NCBI GenBank assembly: GCA_026770615.1
Contig: MU631637.1
Span: 75,520-85,706 of the forward strand
Length of the DNA stretch: 10,187 nt
Direction: 5' to 3'
From: Pavlovales sp. CCMP2436
Lineage: Eukaryota > Haptophyta > Pavlovophyceae > Pavlovales
Below the pieces are notes generated by a model that saw only the letters and a program-made list of their open reading frames with translations, had not been told where the DNA came from and did not search any database. Numbering within the stretch: the first letter of the stretch is position 1; each line of letters starts with the position of its first letter. The position numbers were made by a program, and so were the translations under genes. Below are positions 7,600-10,187 of this stretch, in pieces.

Positions 7600-7840
7600 A
7601 GCACACTTTCTCTAAAAATGGAATGTTTTCATACAATAAAACTCAAATGGGATCAGACAGTTTGTGTTTTTTTTGTCGGCGCATGAACTACTTTTTCGGC
7701 GCTATTTCCGCGTGAGTAGCTATAGGAATAAAAGGAAACTGTATGTAATTTCCCAAAAGTTGGGAGATGAGCTTAACCGCTCCTTTTTTGTTTTTTTTTT
7801 GAGTTTGTAATGTTGTATGGGGGCATATGAAAAAGCCAGC
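7600..7840. other. AT-rich stretch, no gene seen
   Basis: Unique AT-rich sequence with T-runs near 7662-7675 and 7782-7801. An ATAAAA at 7636 resembles a polyadenylation signal but lies behind no plus-strand gene. Nothing else is supported. Confidence 0.4.
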
Positions 7841-8067
7841 GCCTAAAATGCCATTTCTTTATATTGAAATAATGAAATAATCTGCCGGAAAATAAAGGGT
7901 GTTTCGAAAAGTGTTTAACCTGGTATAAGCAAGAAATATACGGGAGATGGGTTTCGGCAAAAATCCAGCGGTTATTTTTTTCTGCCGAAACCCATCTCCC
8001 GTGTTTTTTCCAGTTTTTCGGCAGATTGGTTCCGTATTGCAACGTAGAGAAATGGCTTATTATAGGC
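7841..8067. repeat. Foldback element with nested hairpin
   Basis: The outer arms 7841-7892 and 8014-8067 are imperfect inverted repeats sharing GCCATTTCT and AATCTGCCG blocks in order. Inside lies a perfect 20-bp inverted repeat, 7940-7959 with 7983-8002, around a 23-base loop. The inner spacers are unequal (47 versus 11 bases). It is non-coding and resembles a foldback MITE. No clear target duplication is visible. Confidence 0.7.
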
Positions 8068-8377
8068 ATTTACACATTTATTTATTGTGAGTACACCTAT
8101 TTCTTTAGGATCGGAATCATCTACCATTGTTTCTGGGCGCGAGTTTTTCTCTATCTGCACTTAACGAATTAAGTTCGTTTTGCGCCGAAATAAAAACTTG
8201 GATTCCGATTTCAGTTGAGTTCTATTGTAGTTAGCCGTTAACTTTCAAAATTTAATGGTCTAGTAACTAACTTTATTTATGACTTGCAACTGCAATTCAA
8301 CTTTATTGACTTTTCATAGACCGCATCTAGTTGAAGCAAATAACTTTCTAATGACGTGCAATTTAACTTCAGCTCGG
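8068..8377. other. AT-rich stretch, no gene seen
   Basis: AT-rich unique sequence. A short minus-strand frame (7972-8160) runs through one arm of the foldback and is not supported as a gene. No promoter or RNA gene is recognised. Confidence 0.4.
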
Positions 8378-8510
8378 GCTTATCACCTGGTCCGAAGTGT
8401 GCCCCACCTGGGTTATCGCAGCAGCGGCCTTGGCCCTAGGTGTGGCTATCACAGTGATGCCCGGCGGGTGAGGCCCTACCCCTCCCACCGTGCGCGGTCA
8501 TCCGCAGAAT
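8378..8510 (+). ncRNA. Candidate structured RNA or SINE-like GC island
   Basis: A sharply bounded GC-rich segment lies in AT-rich surroundings and can form ordered stems: 8381-8386 with 8454-8459 (6 bp, one G-U), inside it 8401-8412 with 8435-8446 (11 of 12 paired, one of them G-U), then a separate imperfect hairpin 8462-8473 with 8479-8490. The strand is a guess, since stems form on both. It does not match U1, U2, U4, 5S, SRP or tRNA patterns as I know them, and no Sm site follows it. It could equally be a short repeat element. Confidence 0.25.
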
Positions 8511-8574
8511 AATATAGCACACGACAAGGGCTTTTTGTTTGAACTACAGTACGCGATTAATTTTATAAGAAAAA

Positions 8575-8763
8575 ATGGGGCAGACGGTGGGTGGCGGACT
8601 CAGTTCGCGTGAACGCCTAGACAGATTGCATGGGCGTACACGCGCGCACGCGCCTCAGGCCCATCTACAGACCAAAGTTTCGAGCCGTTGTGGCAATTGC
8701 TACGAGTTTACCACCAACCTCACTTCTACCACCACCATTCCTGCTGCCAGGACTAACGTCTGA
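8575..8763 (+). CDS. Short hypothetical frame ending in repeat copy B
   Basis: A 62-codon frame with ATG at 8575-8577 (MGQTVGGG) and stop at 8761-8763. Its last 24 codons belong to the 134-bp repeat and match the frame of copy A, where the stop is also shared. The N-terminal part is Arg/His/Ala-rich with no known domain and has no counterpart before copy A. It is probably not a gene. The shared C-terminal peptide is the only part with any support. Confidence 0.15.
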   Translation: MGQTVGGGLSSRERLDRLHGRTRAHAPQAHLQTKVSSRCGNCYEFTTNLTSTTTIPAARTNV

Positions 8764-8822
8764 CGTTGTCCAAGTCAGTGAGGGAACAACACCTGTTGAA
8801 CCATGCTGAGCCGCTATATATA
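8689..8822 (+). repeat. 134-bp interspersed repeat, copy B (ends in short TA tail)
   Basis: The partner of 377-510 in the same orientation, 8,312 bp downstream. It ends in about seven TA units (8814-8826) rather than the long tract that follows copy A. Of the substitutions in the 75-base shared frame, three are silent third-position changes. Two are conservative (Phe/Leu, Ile/Val), and two near the start change Ile-Arg to Asn-Cys. Confidence 0.75.
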
Positions 8823-8826
8823 TATA

Positions 8827-9460
8827 AGTAGGTTGAGCCAGGGGGGGTACGTTTAGCCCCGTTTCTTTGTGCGTTTATGCATTGCTTTTAAGGTGTAGTG
8901 CTCGTAGAACCTCGAAGATAACTTGAGACGCGGAATTGAACGAGGAACAGCTTCTGAACTTGGACCATTAAACCTCATTCCATCGGGATCATGGCGATCG
9001 GAGCATCCGAAGCTAAAATGGAATATTTTCGAAAAGAGTGCTCCAGACGCAGCCGTAAAGCTCAAGCGGCGCAGTGTACTCCATTTTTAGAATAGGTCTC
9101 AAGACTTTAACATAATTCATAACATAAAAGTGAGATTAATTCCCATGCAGACATCGGGCGCTGATAGCTAAAAAATCTGGCGTTTAGTCGACGCCCTGAC
9201 GACCTCCGAAGCGTGCGCCGCTAAGTGCGGACTATAATTATTTTTTGAATTTCAAGTTAAAACTAGCCGATATTTGCGCGATGAATGGTCGTGAATATCG
9301 CGATGAAGTGTGTCGACCATTCAAGTTACAACCACCTCTTCGCACGGGAATCGCTGGACGTCGTAGGAGCCGTCGCTCATGCCCGCGGGGGCCGCGAGTT
9401 CGGTCACTGCCGCGCGCAAAGTCTGACCGCCGACCCGCCCTATGAACGTGGTTGGAGGCC
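8827..9460. other. Mixed stretch, no supported gene
   Basis: A 70-codon minus-strand frame (8853-9065) opens with MSFTAASGALFSK but matches no family I know and has no neighbours to support it. CTAAAATGGAAT at about 9014 resembles an inverted CCATTTTTAG at 9080-9089 and a CTAAAAATGGAAT at 7613-7625, perhaps fragments of one repeat family. 9340-9440 is locally GC-rich. No gene is called. Confidence 0.35.
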
Positions 9461-9595
9461 TGCCTGTACCGCTTCACCAGGTTAGGGGTTACGCTCAAAA
9501 TCGCTCTCCCCGCCTGGACCAGGCAACCGTTTGGCTGAGCTGGGAAATCTGCGAAATTTGAGCGTAACCCCTAGCCTGGTGAACCGGTACAGGCA
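9461..9595. mobile_element. 135-bp inverted-repeat (MITE-like) element
   Basis: The arms 9461-9499 and 9557-9595 are 39-bp inverted repeats with two mismatches, beginning TGCCTGTACCG. The 57-base centre contains a small palindrome, GCCTGGACCAGGC. There is no coding capacity. The flanks show no convincing target duplication, so the exact ends are uncertain. It is unrelated in sequence to the TA-flanked MITE pair and the foldback at 7841. Confidence 0.75.
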
Positions 9596-9654
9596 CGTCT
9601 AAAAATCACAGATGGCCGCCCGACGGTGATACCCCCGGCGGAAGTCACCTGGGC

Positions 9655-9871
9655 CAAGGGCGTAAGTGCTGGCAACTCGGGCTTCCCTTTATTACAACCG
9701 TGTTTACAAATTTCTGAAGGCACTCGATGCCTTTCTTTATAACTTTAAGATCTGAGCACCCAATATAATGAACGTCCTTATAATGACAAGGAAGGGCATC
9801 GATTGCCTTCAGAAATTTGTAAACACGGTTGAAATAAAGGGAAGCCTGAGTTGCCAGCCCTTATACCCTTG
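9655..9871. mobile_element. Foldback element with about 80-bp inverted arms
   Basis: The arms 9656-9740 and 9784-9870 are inverted repeats with about six mismatches over the outer 76 bases, containing GCTGGCAACTC, TTCCCTTTATT and ACAAATTTCTGAAGGC. The spacer (9741-9783) is AT-rich and unique. GGGC occurs just outside the left end and three bases beyond the right end, a weak candidate for a target duplication. No gene lies inside. It is only 60 bp from the preceding inverted-repeat element. Confidence 0.8.
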
Positions 9872-10028
9872 TTTGGGCAGACAAAAAGTCGGTGATATTA
9901 GGGTAGACCCACCTCCCCATGTGTGCGGCCTACTGTAGATACAGCAGTAGCACCCTGGTGTGTACGCCGGAAAGTCTCGAGCAACGGGGGTCTTCCCCCT
10001 TGGGCATCACCTGCGGCTCCTGCAGCCG
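9872..10028. other. Short gene-free stretch with small hairpins
   Basis: There are two small stems: CTACTG with CAGTAG (about 9930-9950) and GGGGG-TCTT-CCCCC (9986-9999). A minus-strand frame runs through it without protein-like features. No feature is called. Confidence 0.3.
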
Positions 10029-10187
10029 ATGGTGAAAAAGACCAAAACTCGAGGTGTCTCCATGGCCGCTTTTAGTCGCCTTACGATGGCGAGGAGTGGG
10101 CCGGGCGTGCGCATCAGGGACCAGGTTCGGAAACATGGCGCGCTGAAGCTGCGGGGGGCTGGGAGCCCACCGCTGCGGGGGGCTGGT
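10029..10187 (+). CDS. Partial hypothetical frame, open at window end
   Basis: ATG at 10029-10031 opens 53 codons (MVKKTKTRGVSMAAF...) with no stop before the edge. The frame enters a 24-bp direct repeat (10148-10163 and 10172-10187 visible) that adds LRGAGSPP per unit. The N-terminal part is basic. No family is recognised. It may be the start of a low-complexity protein or simply an open frame in GC-rich DNA. Confidence 0.2.
   Translation, partial: MVKKTKTRGVSMAAFSRLTMARSGPGVRIRDQVRKHGALKLRGAGSPPLRGAG
10148..10187. repeat. 24-bp tandem repeat cut by window edge
   Basis: GCTGCGGGGGGCTGGG starts at 10148 and recurs 24 bases later at 10172, differing only in the last base. The array probably continues beyond the window. 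The period is a multiple of three, so it keeps reading frame. Confidence 0.6.

Noticed and set aside
6267..7756. Shared CTGTATGTAATTT between MITE copy 2 and 7739-7751
   Set aside because: One 13-bp match is expected by chance in a window this size, and the flanks do not align.
8575..8598. MGQTVGGG as an N-myristoylation or retroviral gag start
   Set aside because: A few residues of low-complexity sequence with no matrix-like protein after them; coincidence is more likely.
377..8822. The 134-bp pair as LTRs of a retrovirus-like element
   Set aside because: They have no TG...CA ends, primer binding site or polypurine tract, and there is no protease or integrase. The enclosed RT is LINE-type.

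Overview
The window looks like nuclear DNA of a eukaryote and reads as a graveyard of transposable elements with little intact coding sequence. The evidence is a decayed non-LTR (LINE-type) retrotransposon, tandem C2H2 zinc fingers, long (TA)n and (CA)n microsatellites, several MITE-like or foldback repeats and abrupt GC-content steps. Nothing resembles a bacterial operon, and I saw no recognisable tRNA, rRNA or CRISPR array. The species cannot be named from this sequence. The C-x4-C zinc-finger spacing is not the usual animal KRAB-type C-x2-C, so a protist or alga is as plausible as an animal.

Layout: 1-376 is G/purine-rich with no supported gene. 377-510 is copy A of a 134-bp repeat that runs into a (TA)n tract. 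A second (TA)n tract lies at 889-961. 1020-2750 is a GC-rich block carrying, on the minus strand, a broken five-finger C2H2 zinc-finger gene (1143-1801) and other GC-rich open frames of doubtful meaning.

2756-6010 (+) is the LINE open reading frame: reverse transcriptase, connection region, RNase H and a C-terminal CCHC knuckle. It is broken by at least four frameshifts, two nonsense codons, a damaged YxDD box and a 161-bp TA-flanked MITE. The LINE frame is followed at 5994-6172 by a conserved unknown module, which a second, inverted copy of the same MITE (6173-6338) separates from its continuation at 6362. That continuation runs into a 69-bp tandem repeat (6419-6768).

A related but distinct copy of the same module lies on the minus strand at 6834-7571, tail to tail with the first. 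From 7600 to the end the DNA is mostly AT-rich and gene-free. It holds a foldback repeat (7841-8067), a compact GC-rich segment able to form several stems (8378-8510), copy B of the 134-bp repeat (8689-8822) and two adjacent inverted-repeat elements (9461-9595 and 9655-9871). A short reading frame is open at the right edge.

No gene set here works together as a pathway. The relationships are insertional: MITEs sit inside a LINE, two LINE-derived segments converge, and paired short repeats flank an 8.2-kb interval. The most interesting items are the MITE whose removal restores the LINE frame, the uncharacterised module downstream of the RNase H/CCHC region, the 134-bp repeat pair, and the structured GC island.
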